A DNA stretch of 33,102 nt, taken from Candidatus Aminicenantota bacterium (GTDB lineage: Bacteria > Acidobacteriota > Aminicenantia > Aminicenantales > Aminicenantaceae). Position numbers and translations under genes: made by a program. The DNA lies in the NCBI GenBank assembly GCA_020344415.1, contig CP070825.1:1332073-1365174 (forward strand), in the 5' to 3' direction. How positions within the stretch are numbered: the first letter of the stretch is position 1; each line of letters begins with the position of its first letter. Below the pieces are notes generated by a model. It was not told the origin of the DNA and did no database searches. It saw only the letters and a program-made list of their open reading frames with translations. Below are positions 25,819-33,020 of this stretch, piece after piece.

Positions 25819-25833
25819 CCTGAATTATTCAGG
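25819..25833. repeat. palindrome CCTGAATTATTCAGG
   Basis: A 15-base palindrome between the unrecognised gene and the SDR gene. On the plus strand it is followed by TTTTTTATTTT, but no plus-strand gene ends here. The sequence matches the arms of the inverted repeat at 24508-24547. Confidence 0.7.
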
Positions 25834-25850
25834 TTTTTTATTTTCAAAGT

Positions 25851-27086
25851 TTATTTTCTGTAAGAGATTCTTGCGAATCTGGCCTCATGACCTCTTCTCA
25901 TTATCTCTTTGGCATCCTTATCGCACCTTATACATTTATGATATATCACATCGCCGATGAGTTCTGCTTTTTCGTTTCTCTCCTCATCTGAGAGGAAATA
26001 GGCTTGCATTGTATCAAAAGGACGGGATTCTCCGTCACTCTCATACTTGATCGTTAAATCCTTTTCATCATCGAAGACCTTGAAGGCATTCTCTGTCCAA
26101 TTGAAGTTTGCCATGCCCAAGTCCGGGTTGATCCTGAGGTGTGCGGCAAGAAAAATTTGTGGCAGACCAGAAGCTTCAATCTCATCGAAGCACTGGATAA
26201 AAGTGTCAGCGGTTGCTGCATTTCCAATATTTATCTCATAAATCGGAGTCGTTCCGTCATCTCTAAGGTATTCTTTGAAAATATTTAAAAGCATTCGAAG
26301 CTGGATGGCATTTTGGGTTGAGAGGAGCATGGATATTTTGAAAGAGAGATTAGGGATTTCCCTGGCGTAATAACAGGCAGCCACAATAGTTGACCAGCTG
26401 GGATTGAGGAAAAAATTAGCTCCTGTGGTGATGGCAGCCCTTGTTACGCCGTCCAGATAGACAAGGTGGTTGTTGTTGCCCACTTCCACTCCTCCAAGAT
26501 TACCGTATGCCGTACCCATATTCTTAAGGATAATCTGGCTTAAGCCATTACCCACATCAGTTCTCTCGAACTTCTCCCCCGTCACCTTTTCAATCCTAGC
26601 AAAACGTTCTTCTGGAAGAGGCGTTCCTAAGAGGTTTGTTGTGCAGAATTTGCTGGCGCCCAAGATGTTTTCAGCCATGGCAAGGGTAGCAAGAAGGTCC
26701 CCGCCATAGACGTAGTATTCTGTCAGCCCTACCACTGAGATCATCTCTGTTGGGAAGAGTACATTCTTATCCTCTGAGATCCTTCTAATGCAGTCAAAAG
26801 TGGGAAAGGCTGCCTGAAACCCGGAAACCTGAGTAGTGCAGATTCCCTTCTTGGTGAAAGTAATTCCGTTCGTTTCCATGAAGTCCTCGACTTTGGCAAA
26901 GTTTTTCACGTATTCTTCTGCTTTTTCCAGCATCTCGCTGAATCCTTTTTCTCCAGCGATTTTCTTTCTGATCTCATAATCTCTCACGGACTCGATTTTC
27001 TTAGAGATTTCTTTTGCTCCTCCATAAGAATCAATTAAGGCATCCATTGCTTTAAGGTCTTTGTTACTCAGGAGTTTATAGTGCAT
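25851..27086 (-). CDS. unrecognised conserved-looking protein in amino-acid cluster
   Basis: I do not recognise this 411-aa protein. It begins MHYKLLSNKDLKAMDALIDS with AGGAGG six bases before the ATG. The composition looks like a soluble, globular enzyme: alternating short strands and helices, no signal peptide and no membrane span. Gly/Asn-rich stretches such as NLGGVEVGNNNHLVYLDG (about 198-215) and GNAATADTFIQ, and acidic turns, may form an active site. Near the C-terminus KCIRCDKDAKEIMRRG has a CxxC that could bind metal or be redox-active. It lies between hom and the SDR. Its cluster position suggests a step in amino-acid conversion, but the reaction is unknown. Confidence 0.8.
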   Translation of the reverse strand: MHYKLLSNKDLKAMDALIDSYGGAKEISKKIESVRDYEIRKKIAGEKGFSEMLEKAEEYVKNFAKVEDFMETNGITFTKKGICTTQVSGFQAAFPTFDCIRRISEDKNVLFPTEMISVVGLTEYYVYGGDLLATLAMAENILGASKFCTTNLLGTPLPEERFARIEKVTGEKFERTDVGNGLSQIILKNMGTAYGNLGGVEVGNNNHLVYLDGVTRAAITTGANFFLNPSWSTIVAACYYAREIPNLSFKISMLLSTQNAIQLRMLLNIFKEYLRDDGTTPIYEINIGNAATADTFIQCFDEIEASGLPQIFLAAHLRINPDLGMANFNWTENAFKVFDDEKDLTIKYESDGESRPFDTMQAYFLSDEERNEKAELIGDVIYHKCIRCDKDAKEIMRRGHEARFARISYRK

Positions 27087-27178
27087 TCAATTCCTCCTCT
27101 CTAATTAAAGTTCTTTTTTGAAAAAAAACTTCTTATGTTATTTCTTTTTCCCTGGCTTTTCTTAATCATTTCAAGAAT

Positions 27179-28228
27179 CTATTTCGAGAAAAGCCGGTGG
27201 ATGGCCAGCATGTCTGCGAGAACAGAATAGCCTGTCTCAATTTTTCCAGCTCCAGGTCCCTGAATCGTTACTTTTCCCAGTAAATCAAGGTCAAAAGTCA
27301 AAGCATTATTAGCTCCCATGATACCAGACAAAGGATCAGCGAGAGAAAGTTTTTGGGGAGAGACGCTGGCCTTTATCTGTCCGCTTTCCTTTTTAGTCGA
27401 AGCGATGAGCTTATATCTATATCCTTCTTCTTTAGCTTTCAGAATATCCTCCTTGGATAGGGAAGCAATCCCTTCCCTTTCTGCATCAGAGGGTTTGATA
27501 TTCCCTTCTAGAAGGACGTTTGAAAGGATGACAATTTTTGCCAGAGCGTCGTAGCCTTCTACATCTGCGGTGGGGTCAGCTTCAGCATATCCCAATTCTT
27601 GAGCGAGTAAAAGGGCATCCTCATAATCCATGTTCTCCTCTTCCATTTTGGAGAGAATAAAATTGGTCGTTCCATTAAGGATTCCTTTTATCTCCTTGAT
27701 TTTGTTTCCGCTAAGGGCATTTTCAAACAGATTGAACACGGGTGTTCCGCTCATTACCGTCCCCTCGATTCTGAACGAGACATTATTCTCATGAGCTAGC
27801 CTCATTAGCTCAGCGCAGTGAAGAGCAGCCGGGCCTTTGTTAGAGGTTACCACGTGTTTGCCTGTCTGGAGGGCTTTTTTGATGTAGCTTGTTGCTGGTT
27901 CTGCTGTCTTGATATCCGTATATGTCAATTCAGCAATGATATGGGCATCGCATTTCTCGATCATCTCGAGAGCGTCCATTTGTTCAGCTTCGTTTGCCGT
28001 CCCCTCAAGATACTCACTGATTCTTTTCCCCTCATCCAAGATATGGAGAAGTTTCTCTAGGTTTATTCCTTCAGGGATGAGAAGAGAGCCTTTCAGTTTA
28101 TCGCTAATCGCAACGACTTTCACCTCAAAATTGTGCTTATCTTTCAACTGGTCTTTTTTGTTTCTAAGGATTTCCAGGAGACCCTGTCCCACCGTACCGC
28201 AGCCGATCAGACCTAATTTGTATTCCAT
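27179..28228 (-). CDS. hom: homoserine dehydrogenase
   Basis: This enzyme interconverts aspartate semialdehyde and homoserine with NAD(P)H. The 349-aa protein has the Rossmann motif LGLIGCGTVGQGLLEIL. It has the GKHVVTSNKGPAAL segment with a catalytic-type Lys, IEGTVMSGTPVFNL, and GILNGTTNFILSKM. The family signature ELGYAEADPTADVEGYDALAK follows. It lacks the C-terminal ACT domain of the feedback-inhibited long form, so allosteric control by threonine is less likely. AGGAGG lies eight bases before the ATG. It heads the six-gene minus-strand cluster; no threonine-pathway neighbours (thrB, thrC, lysC) are present, so a catabolic direction is possible. Confidence 0.93.
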   Translation of the reverse strand: MEYKLGLIGCGTVGQGLLEILRNKKDQLKDKHNFEVKVVAISDKLKGSLLIPEGINLEKLLHILDEGKRISEYLEGTANEAEQMDALEMIEKCDAHIIAELTYTDIKTAEPATSYIKKALQTGKHVVTSNKGPAALHCAELMRLAHENNVSFRIEGTVMSGTPVFNLFENALSGNKIKEIKGILNGTTNFILSKMEEENMDYEDALLLAQELGYAEADPTADVEGYDALAKIVILSNVLLEGNIKPSDAEREGIASLSKEDILKAKEEGYRYKLIASTKKESGQIKASVSPQKLSLADPLSGIMGANNALTFDLDLLGKVTIQGPGAGKIETGYSVLADMLAIHRLFSK

Positions 28229-28269
28229 TGTTTATCCTCCTCTTTAGACAGAAAGGAACAGCTCAGTTT

Positions 28270-28297
28270 TATATATTATCCACATCTTTTATGGAAA
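28270..28297 (-). promoter_or_regulatory. possible promoter of the hom cluster
   Basis: On the minus strand TTTCCA (28297-28292) and TATATA (28275-28270) are 16 bp apart, about 40 bases before the hom ATG. The match is moderate. Confidence 0.35.
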
Positions 28298-28306
28298 GGA
28301 AAAAGT

Positions 28307-28585
28307 AAAGAAAGGAACCGTCCCTCTTTCTTGTTTTGATTTCTTATCCATATCAAACAGCAGGAATCTGCCACGAATTAATGCCGCCAAAGGAAATGAA
28401 TACAATTTGGAAAAAGAATATATCATATTCATTTTAGAATGTGAATTAAAAAAGGAGACAGGCTGCTTTTTTCCTTTGTCATTGCGAGAGACCGAAGGGA
28501 ACGTGGCAATCTCAAAGGAGAGGGAAAAAAGTAGCCTGCCCCCTTTTTCACATCTTGTGTAGGGAGTTAATTCATCAAGCCCACC
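28307..28585. repeat. composite repeat island between hom and the M55 gene
   Basis: In order: a degenerate palindrome AAGGAACCGTCCCT (28312-28325); AAAAAAGGAGACAGGCTGC (28448-28466); the box GTCATTGCGAG...GGCAATCTC (28478-28513); the inverted partner GTAGCCTGCCCCCTTTTT (28531-28548); and a TTAATTCATCAAGCCCACC box (28567-28585). The two GACAGGC/GCCTG arms flank the CATTGCGAG box. The frames open across this stretch are low-complexity and unsupported; no gene is called from 28229 to 28752. Confidence 0.8.
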
Positions 28586-28752
28586 TTCTTTATTGAGTTG
28601 ACTTCGATTTTCCAATTATCTATGATTGTTTTGGCTTAAGTGTATTTTGTGCTTAATGCTCTCAAAGGGAATAAGATTAAGAAAATTCTTTGTCTTTGAT
28701 ATATCTATCTTTAATACATCTTGCACAATTAATCCATTCTAAAGGAGGAATC

Positions 28753-29631
28753 ATGAGGAAAAAGATTTTCGCTTTGTGTTTTCTATTGCTGCTCTTGGGA
28801 TTTTATGCCAAGGCAGGGAAGCCCCCAGAGGGCCTCAAAGTATTTATCTCAGTTGATATGGAAGGGGTGGCTGGTGTCATTCACTGGGAGGATGTCAGCC
28901 GTAGCGGAAAGGATTATCATCTGTTTAGGAAGCTGATGACTGAGGAGACGAACGCGGCGATTGAAGGTGCCCTGGCAGCGGGAGCTACTGAGATTCTTGT
29001 TCGTGACTCTCATGGTAGCGCACGCAATATCCTTCCCGACTTTCTCCATCCTGAGGCCTTGCTCCTTCGGGATTGGTCCGGAAGTCCTTTCGTTATGATG
29101 GAAGGAGTAGATGAGACCTTTGATGCTGTCGTTTTTATCGGCTATCATGCCCGAGCTGGTACACCCAATGCTGTTCTAAAGCATACAATGACAGGAACCA
29201 TTTTTAACGCTGTCCTTAACGGAAAGAAAATGCCTGAGGCTGGGATAAATGGATTCATTGCTGGCCACTTCAACGTTCCTGTTGTCATGGTTGCGGGCGA
29301 TTTAGCCATTACCAAGCAGGCCCAAGAACTTTTTGGAGATGTTGAGGTTGTTGCGGTTAAAGAGGGGATAGGAAAGGCAGCAAAGATGCTCCATCCAAAG
29401 AAAGCCCAGGAAATGATTAAAAAGAAAGTTGAGAAAGCCCTAAAAAGGCTAAAGGATTTTAAGCCTTACAAGCCCAATCCACCTTACACTATGGAAGTGA
29501 CATATACAGATGAAAATATTGTCAATAGGGCTTCCTGGTATCCAGGCGCAAAGAGAACAGGCGATAGATCTGTAGCCTTTACGAGCAACGATTTTATGGA
29601 CGTGTTGAAGTTTTTTATGTTTGCGCGGTAA
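28753..29631 (+). CDS. exported M55-family D-aminopeptidase
   Basis: M55 peptidases (DppA type) are zinc enzymes that release N-terminal D-amino acids, for example D-Ala from D-Ala-containing peptides. The 292-aa protein has a signal peptide, MRKKIFALCFLLLLLGFYAKA, so it acts outside the cytoplasm, unlike the cytosolic DppA of Bacillus. The metal-site motifs are ISVDMEGVAGV (D35, E37), LVRDSHGSARN (D85, H87) and FIGYHARAG. The frame opens upstream at 28690, but ATG 28753 has AAAGGAGG five bases before it and begins the signal peptide. It stands alone, with a terminator after it. A role in peptidoglycan or peptide recycling is inferred. Confidence 0.92.
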   Translation: MRKKIFALCFLLLLLGFYAKAGKPPEGLKVFISVDMEGVAGVIHWEDVSRSGKDYHLFRKLMTEETNAAIEGALAAGATEILVRDSHGSARNILPDFLHPEALLLRDWSGSPFVMMEGVDETFDAVVFIGYHARAGTPNAVLKHTMTGTIFNAVLNGKKMPEAGINGFIAGHFNVPVVMVAGDLAITKQAQELFGDVEVVAVKEGIGKAAKMLHPKKAQEMIKKKVEKALKRLKDFKPYKPNPPYTMEVTYTDENIVNRASWYPGAKRTGDRSVAFTSNDFMDVLKFFMFAR

Positions 29632-29651
29632 ATAGAAAAAGCAAAAGAGGA

Positions 29652-29680
29652 ATAGAGGGGGTAAAAAATACCCCCTCTAT
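29652..29680. terminator. bidirectional terminator, M55 gene and citrate synthase
   Basis: Perfect 12-bp arms ATAGAGGGGGTA (29652-29663) and TACCCCCTCTAT (29669-29680) enclose a five-A loop between two convergent genes. The T-rich tail is modest on the plus strand (TTCATTT) and interrupted on the minus strand. Confidence 0.8.
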
Positions 29681-29724
29681 TTCATTTCAAATCCTACTTA
29701 TCTACTTCTAATCTTCGTCTTGGC

Positions 29725-31029
29725 TTATTCTTTTTTAATCTGTTCACTAACCCAGTCTGAAGTAACACTCTTGGGTCTTTCGATGGCCAGTCCAAGGGCC
29801 CTATCCCAAATCAGTGAGGAAAGAACGCCAATTGCTCTGGACGCTCCGAAGAATACCGTATAGAAGTCATACTCTGTGACTCCGTAGTGGAGGAGGAGAC
29901 AGCCAGAGTGAGCATCAACATTGGGCCAAGGATTTTTGGCCTTGCCGTGTTCCTTTAAGATATCAGGCGCAACTTCGTAAATGGCGCTGACAACCTTGAA
30001 GATTTCATCATCGGGAAGGTGTTTGAGGGCGAACTCTCGTTGAGCCATGTATCTGGGGTCAGTTTGACGGAGAACAGCATGACCGTATCCAGGAATGACC
30101 TTGCCTGCGTTCAGCGTATCCCACAGATATTTGGTCAGTTGTTCTTTGTCTGGAACTCCTCCCAAGTCTTCCTTGACTTCCATTATCCAGCGGAGAACTT
30201 CCTGGTTGGCCAATCCGTGGAGAGGCCCGGCAAGTCCGTTCATGCCTCCAGACAGGGAGTAGTAGGCATCAGAGAGAGCAGATCCGACAAGGTGAGTCGT
30301 ATGGGCAGAGACATTTCCGCCTTCGTGGTCGCTGTGAATAACGAGATAAAGGCGCATGAGTTCCTTGAATTTTTCATCTTCAATTCCGATCATATGGGCA
30401 AAATTTCCACCCCAATCTAGATTGGGATCAGCTGGAATATGCTCGTCGTTCTTGTACATTTTGCGGTAGATATATGAGGCAATCGGGGGAAGTTTAGCCA
30501 GAAGGTTCATCACATCTTCGAACATGGGATCCCAGTATTCCATTTTGCTCATTCCTTCTCTGTATTTTTGAGAAAAAATAGAATCTCTCTGCAGGGAAAG
30601 GATGCCTTGTGAAAATTGCGTCATGGGATGGGTATCTTTGGGGATAGCTTTGAGAATGTCGATAAGATAGTCAGGAAGAGCGCTGCGATTCCGCCATTCT
30701 TCTGTGATTTCTTTGACATCTTCGTCAGTAGGCAATTCGCCTGTAAGAAGAAGGTAGAAGATTCCTTCTGGCAGAGGTTCTTCGCCGCCTGGAGCCTTGG
30801 GTAGTTTTTCCCTGAGCTCGGGAATGTTGAAACCGCGGAAACGAATGCCTTCAAAGGGGTCAAGTGCCGATGTTTCAGTGACCATGCATTTTACGCCGCG
30901 CATTCCACCGTAAGCTTGTGCAATTGTGACGTCAGAGATCTTTTCATCGCCATGTTCTTTGATGAGCGTTTTTACCTTGTCGCGCATCGGATCAAGTTTG
31001 GATCTGAACTTTTCCTTTAATGAAGCCAT
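29725..31029 (-). CDS. gltA: citrate synthase, eukaryotic-like type
   Basis: Citrate synthase condenses oxaloacetate and acetyl-CoA; some bacterial forms can run in reverse. The 434-aa protein resembles the mitochondrial form more than the hexameric E. coli type. Signatures are YGGMRGVKCMVTETSALDP near 40-58 and the RFRGFNIPE stretch. The catalytic set is H271 (GPLHGLANQEV), H317 (PGYGHAVLRQTDPR) and D372 (NVDAHSG), with H235 in SDHEGGNVSAHT. It has no transit-peptide-like extension. A consensus promoter, AAAGGAGG and a terminator make it monocistronic. Similar eukaryotic-like forms are known in Geobacteraceae. No other TCA genes are in the window. Confidence 0.96.
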   Translation of the reverse strand: MASLKEKFRSKLDPMRDKVKTLIKEHGDEKISDVTIAQAYGGMRGVKCMVTETSALDPFEGIRFRGFNIPELREKLPKAPGGEEPLPEGIFYLLLTGELPTDEDVKEITEEWRNRSALPDYLIDILKAIPKDTHPMTQFSQGILSLQRDSIFSQKYREGMSKMEYWDPMFEDVMNLLAKLPPIASYIYRKMYKNDEHIPADPNLDWGGNFAHMIGIEDEKFKELMRLYLVIHSDHEGGNVSAHTTHLVGSALSDAYYSLSGGMNGLAGPLHGLANQEVLRWIMEVKEDLGGVPDKEQLTKYLWDTLNAGKVIPGYGHAVLRQTDPRYMAQREFALKHLPDDEIFKVVSAIYEVAPDILKEHGKAKNPWPNVDAHSGCLLLHYGVTEYDFYTVFFGASRAIGVLSSLIWDRALGLAIERPKSVTSDWVSEQIKKE

Positions 31030-31092
31030 TGAACAAACCTCCTTTAAGATTTTAAGAAGATAATTTCCTTTGCGTTAAAGAGAGAATAGCAG

Positions 31093-31121
31093 AATATACC
31101 ATTGTCTTTTTGACCTGTCAA
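31093..31121 (-). promoter_or_regulatory. citrate synthase promoter
   Basis: On the minus strand TTGACA (31121-31116) and TATATT (31098-31093) are 17 bp apart. The start would be near 31086, about 57 bases before the ATG. Confidence 0.75.
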
Positions 31122-31235
31122 TTTTTAATTTCATGATAATTTAGCTACAGAAAAAAATGGAAGAGCCAATTTTCATTATATAGAAAATCACCAGGTTTTG
31201 AGTCAACAAGTTGAAGAATCAGGGAATCATAACAT

Positions 31236-31266
31236 TTGACATTTGAATATTAAAATTGTTTATTAT
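31236..31266 (+). promoter_or_regulatory. lemA-htpX promoter
   Basis: TTGACA (31236-31241) is followed by TTTATT at 17 bp (31259-31264) or TATTAT at 19 bp (31261-31266). It lies about 40 bases before the lemA ATG. The rest of the divergent gap (31030-31306) holds only this and the citrate synthase promoter. Confidence 0.6.
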
Positions 31267-31306
31267 TTTAGGATAAAATTTTTTCACTCTATTTAAGGAG
31301 ATAACT

Positions 31307-31861
31307 ATGGGATTCGCATTGGTTGTGGTCATTATTCTTGCCGTTTTTTTGATATTAGTTATCGGAATTTATAACAGCCTTGTGCTCTTTAGGAATAGGT
31401 GTAACAATGCTTGGGCTCAAGTGGATGTTCAGCTGAGAAGGAGGTACGACCTTATTCCTAATCTTGTTGAGACAGTAAAAGGCTATGCTAAGCATGAAAG
31501 AGAAGTTTTTGAAAAAGTCACTGAAGCCCGGTCTAAAGCCATAAATGCAGGAACTGTTAAAGAACAGGGAGAGGCTGAAAACATGCTAACAGGTGCTTTA
31601 AAATCGCTTTTTGCTGTTGTTGAAAATTATCCTGATCTTAAAGCCAATCAGAATTTTTTGATGCTCCAAGAAGAGTTGGCAGGAACAGAAGGAAAAATTG
31701 CCTATGCTCGGCAGTTTTATAACGATCTAGTGATGAAATTTAACACCAAACAACAAGTTTTTCCTTCAAATATTATAGCTGGAATGTTTAACTTCAAAGT
31801 GAGGGATTACTTTGAGATCGAGGAGGAAGAAGCAAGAGCCCCTGTTGAAGTAAAATTCTGA
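31307..31861 (+). CDS. lemA: LemA-family membrane protein
   Basis: LemA proteins are small inner-membrane proteins with a short N-terminus, one membrane span and a large four-helix coiled-coil domain. Their exact role is not settled. The 184-aa protein has the span [20 protein letters not shown] at about 6-25. It then shows the hallmark [34 protein letters not shown], then [28 protein letters not shown], then the end [30 protein letters not shown] lies six bases before the ATG. It precedes htpX by 35 bases, a common pairing, which suggests a link to membrane protein quality control. Confidence 0.95.
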   Translation: MGFALVVVIILAVFLILVIGIYNSLVLFRNRCNNAWAQVDVQLRRRYDLIPNLVETVKGYAKHEREVFEKVTEARSKAINAGTVKEQGEAENMLTGALKSLFAVVENYPDLKANQNFLMLQEELAGTEGKIAYARQFYNDLVMKFNTKQQVFPSNIIAGMFNFKVRDYFEIEEEEARAPVEVKF

Positions 31862-31896
31862 GAGAGGCTCTTTAAGAAAACCAGGCAAAACTCGTT

Positions 31897-32790
31897 ATGT
31901 ATGAGCAGATTGCTCGCAACAGATGGAAATCATTTTTTCTCATTCTTTTTTTTCTCTGTTTGATTTTTGCCTTGAGCTGGATTTTTGGAGAATTGACTGG
32001 ATGGGGTCCTCATGGTTTGGTAATAGCTGTTGTTATTGCCGTGGGCATGACTTTTGGCAGCTATTATGCGAGCGATAAAATCGTCCTTGCCATAAGCAGG
32101 GCAAAGCCAGTCAAGAAGGAAGACTATCCCTACCTTTATAATGTAGTTGAAGGATTGGCCATTGCAGCAGGATTGCCCAAGCCACGCTGTTATATCATTG
32201 ATGATACAGCTCCCAATGCTTTTGCATCCGGTCGAAACCCAAAAAACTCTGTTATCGTCGTTACTAAAGGATTACTTGAAAAATTAAACCGTACAGAACT
32301 TGAAGGTGTGATTGCCCACGAAATATCCCACATCAAGAATCATGATATTCTTGTTCAAACCTTAGCTGTGGTCATGGTAGGTGTTGTTGCATTGCTAAGC
32401 GATTGGATTCTCAGGACTCTTTTCTGGGGAAGAGGCAGAAGAAGGTCGAACAATAAAGGGCGAGGAAGCGGAGCTGAGATTTTTATTGTTGTGGGGCTTG
32501 TTTTGGCCGTGCTTTCTCCCCTGATCGCCCAGTTTCTCCGTTTGGCTATTTCCAGGAAAAGGGAATTCCTTGCTGATGCCAATGGGGCCTTTCTTACCCG
32601 TTTTCCTCCTGGACTGGCATCTGCTCTCAGGAAGTTGGCTGCAGATAGGGAGCCCTTAGAGGCAGCCAACAAGGCAACTGCTCACCTCTATATTGTGAAT
32701 CCGTTGAAGGATTTCAAGGGAAAAGTAAACAAAATGTTCAGTACTCATCCTCCTGTCGAGGAAAGGATTGCTGCTTTGGAAAAGATGTAA
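31897..32790 (+). CDS. htpX: HtpX-family zinc metalloprotease (M48)
   Basis: HtpX is a membrane-bound heat-shock-linked protease that degrades damaged membrane proteins. The 297-aa protein has two N-terminal membrane spans (about 12-32 and 38-58). The zinc site is AHEISHIKNHD (H141, E142, H145), with the third ligand E223 in RKREFLADANGA. Two more hydrophobic segments lie near 151-170 and 194-215. The end STHPPVEERIAALE is the usual M48 C-terminus. The active site faces the cytoplasm in known homologues. The ribosome-binding site is weak (AGG, 11 bases upstream). A hairpin repeat lies just after its stop. Confidence 0.96.
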   Translation: MYEQIARNRWKSFFLILFFLCLIFALSWIFGELTGWGPHGLVIAVVIAVGMTFGSYYASDKIVLAISRAKPVKKEDYPYLYNVVEGLAIAAGLPKPRCYIIDDTAPNAFASGRNPKNSVIVVTKGLLEKLNRTELEGVIAHEISHIKNHDILVQTLAVVMVGVVALLSDWILRTLFWGRGRRRSNNKGRGSGAEIFIVVGLVLAVLSPLIAQFLRLAISRKREFLADANGAFLTRFPPGLASALRKLAADREPLEAANKATAHLYIVNPLKDFKGKVNKMFSTHPPVEERIAALEKM

Positions 32791-32809
32791 AAAAAGAAAA
32801 GGGGACAGG

Positions 32810-32859
32810 AAAAAGGGGACTGGCTACTTTTTTGAAAAAAAGTTGCCTGTCCCCTTTTT
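32810..32859 (+). repeat. long hairpin repeat after htpX, terminator-like
   Basis: Arms AAAAAGGGGACTGGC (32810-32824) and GCCTGTCCCCTTTTT (32845-32859) match at 14 of 15 positions. The centre (ACTTTTTT/AAAAAAAGT) can pair too. It is nearly the same sequence as 15383-15431. With its final T5 it could end the lemA-htpX transcript. An extra half copy AAAAGGGGACAGG lies just upstream (32797-32809). Confidence 0.8.
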
Positions 32860-32899
32860 CTTCATAGAAAAAGAAATGTTTTCAATGTGCGGAAAGATA

Positions 32900-32928
32900 T
32901 TGAAAGTGCAGGATTTTAATATTATAAT
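32900..32928 (+). promoter_or_regulatory. tRNA-Asp promoter
   Basis: TTGAAA (32900-32905) and a perfect TATAAT (32923-32928) are 17 bp apart. The start would be near 32935, about eight bases before the mature tRNA. Confidence 0.75.
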
Positions 32929-32942
32929 GGTATTCCATCGGC

Positions 32943-33020
32943 GGGGTCGTAGTTCAGTCTGGTTAGAACGCTGGCCTGTCACGCCAGAGGTCGCGAGTTC
33001 GAGTCTCGTCGGCCCCGCCA
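32943..33020 (+). tRNA. trnD: tRNA-Asp (anticodon GUC)
   Basis: The 78-base gene folds as a standard cloverleaf. The acceptor GGGGTCG pairs with CGGCCCC, with one U-G pair. The anticodon arm CTGGC/GCCAG encloses CTGTCAC with anticodon GTC at 32978-32980, and the T arm is GCGAG TTCGAGT CTCGT. Discriminator G and CCA are encoded (ending 33020). It closely resembles bacterial tRNA-Asp. It has its own promoter and no clear terminator before the window ends. Confidence 0.97.

Noticed and set aside
27100..27135. Hairpin AAGTTCTTTTTT...AAAAAAACTT after hom as a terminator or riboswitch
   Set aside because: The stem is almost all A-T and the genes on either side are on the same strand; no conserved riboswitch core is visible.
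28289..28615. 108-codon minus-strand frame between hom and the M55 gene
   Set aside because: It translates the composite repeats, with a similar low-complexity look to the frames at 10202-10490.
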